Assembly (NCBI GenBank): GCA_910585655.1
Contig: CAJUFW010000176.1
Coordinates: forward strand, 1 to 7,035
Source: an uncultured Lachnospiraceae bacterium
GTDB taxonomy: Bacteria; Bacillota_A; Clostridia; Lachnospirales; Lachnospiraceae
Length of the DNA: 7,035 nucleotides
Reading direction: 5' to 3'
The notes below the pieces were generated by a model. It saw only the letters and a program-made list of their open reading frames with translations. It searched no databases and was not told the DNA's origin. Below are positions 6,431-7,035 of the stretch, piece after piece. A program made the translations under genes and the position numbers. Positions within the stretch are counted from its first letter, which is position 1; each line of letters starts with the position of its first letter.

Positions 6431-6988
6431 TTATTGATTAGAAGCCTTATTCAAAGAATTTTCCCTGCCGCTTTCTTTGGTAATACTTGAAGCAGATCGT
6501 TCCGTCTTTTTTGCAAGCGTTAAGCGATTTTTTATATATTCTTCCTCGGCTTCTTCAACAGTAGTTGGAGCCGAATCTTCCTTTGTAGCTGTAAGGGGTG
6601 GGGAAGTCTCTTCATGATTTTGATAGTTCCCCTCATAAAGTTGTTTTAATCTGGTTTCTAAAAATTCCCATTCTTTAACACTTAAATCAGCTAACATAGC
6701 AATAAAACGATTTTTAAAAGAATCTTCTTCCTCTGCCAATAACTGATTTGTAAGCTTTTCAATTTCCTTCCTACGACTGGTAGGCAAGAACATGTCTCCT
6801 GTACCATTCCGCAACCAATCTTCATTTACGTTAAATTCTCGGCAAATGGAAGTTATTGTTTGATCGGTTAAAGAATTGGTTCCGCTTTCCCATTGGCTAA
6901 CTGTATTTTTTTTTACGCCTAATCGGTTGCCGAATTTTTCCATGGTAAGTTGAAAATGTTCTCTTAATTCTTTAATTCTTGTGTTCAT
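6431..6988 (-). CDS. Cro/CI-family HTH transcriptional regulator (XRE)
   Basis: A 185-residue DNA-binding regulator. The N-terminal HTH_3 domain (about 3-60) has helix-turn-helix residues 16-36, with FGNRLGVKKNTVSQWESG at its core. The motif NVNEDWLRNGTGDMF follows, typical of phage and conjugative-element repressors in Firmicutes. The remainder is a helical segment (about 75-120) and an acidic, Pro/Thr-rich tail. There is no S24 peptidase domain, so LexA-style self-cleavage is unlikely. The start is ATG 6988, with AGGAGG (6994-6999) five bases upstream; an in-frame GTG at 7009 has no site and lies at the promoter -10. It is probably the maintenance repressor of the element, with divergently read genes expected beyond the window edge. 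Confidence 0.9.
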   Translation of the reverse strand: MNTRIKELREHFQLTMEKFGNRLGVKKNTVSQWESGTNSLTDQTITSICREFNVNEDWLRNGTGDMFLPTSRRKEIEKLTNQLLAEEEDSFKNRFIAMLADLSVKEWEFLETRLKQLYEGNYQNHEETSPPLTATKEDSAPTTVEEAEEEYIKNRLTLAKKTERSASSITKESGRENSLNKASNQ

Positions 6989-7007
6989 TTTATCCTCCTT
7001 TAAATTC

Positions 7008-7035
7008 ACTATAACACCATCTAAAAATGAAGTCA
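7008..7035 (-). promoter_or_regulatory. Promoter of the HTH regulator (cut by window edge)
   Basis: On the - strand TATAGT (7013-7008) is preceded by TG one base away, an extended -10. The last bases of the window read TGACT on this strand; if the next base outside is T, a TTGACT -35 would lie at exactly 17 bp. The untranslated leader would be only about a dozen bases, placing AGGAGG near the 5' end. Operators for self-regulation probably lie just beyond the window. Confidence 0.5.

Noticed and set aside
6989..7009. GTG start extending the HTH regulator by seven residues
   Set aside because: It overlaps the -10 element and reads through the ribosome binding site that serves ATG 6988.

Overview
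The window looks like the start of a short-read contig from a gut-type Firmicute, most likely a member of the Clostridia such as Lachnospiraceae. This rests on the AGGAGG-type ribosome binding sites, the protein style and the base composition; no rRNA or other marker gene is present. Bases 1-21 are not genomic. They match the 3' end of the Illumina TruSeq read-1 adapter, so the first gene is cut by an assembly artefact.

Region 1 (22 to about 3510, moderately G+C-rich, all + strand) is host chromosome. It carries two consecutive ABC half-exporter genes, each a transmembrane domain fused to an ATPase domain, of the kind found as pairs with peptide or bacteriocin export loci. The first lacks its N-terminus because of the adapter. 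The second stops abruptly inside the ATPase domain, just after the Walker B glutamate.

Region 2 (about 3510 to the window end, clearly more A+T-rich, all genes on the - strand) is one end of an integrated mobile element, either a temperate phage or an integrative conjugative/mobilizable element. Its outermost gene is a large serine recombinase whose stop codon lies 17 bases from the premature stop of the second ABC gene. The att site is therefore inside the ABC gene, at the Walker B / D-loop codons. Moving inward come a NYN-domain (PIN-like) ribonuclease, a small membrane protein with a cysteine-rich metal-binding tail, and a Cro/CI-like HTH repressor with its own promoter at the window edge. 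This is an integrase - cargo - repressor layout, in which the two middle genes occupy the slot that often carries lysogenic-conversion or anti-phage genes.

The most unusual part is the RNA architecture around the NYN gene. On the - strand a good promoter (TTGACA, 18 bp, TATAAT) is followed by a structured RNA of about 90 nt ending in a strong intrinsic terminator, and only then by the AGGAGG site and the NYN gene. That order (promoter, short RNA, leaky terminator, RNase gene) resembles type III toxin-antitoxin loci, though no tandem repeats are present. On the opposite strand, between the recombinase and the NYN gene, an extended -10 promoter precedes a compact two-hairpin RNA of about 80 nt. 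Its G-U pairs would become A-C mismatches on the other strand, so the + strand is probably the functional one. Together these suggest an undescribed RNA/RNase module carried as mobile-element cargo; its function is inferred, not shown.
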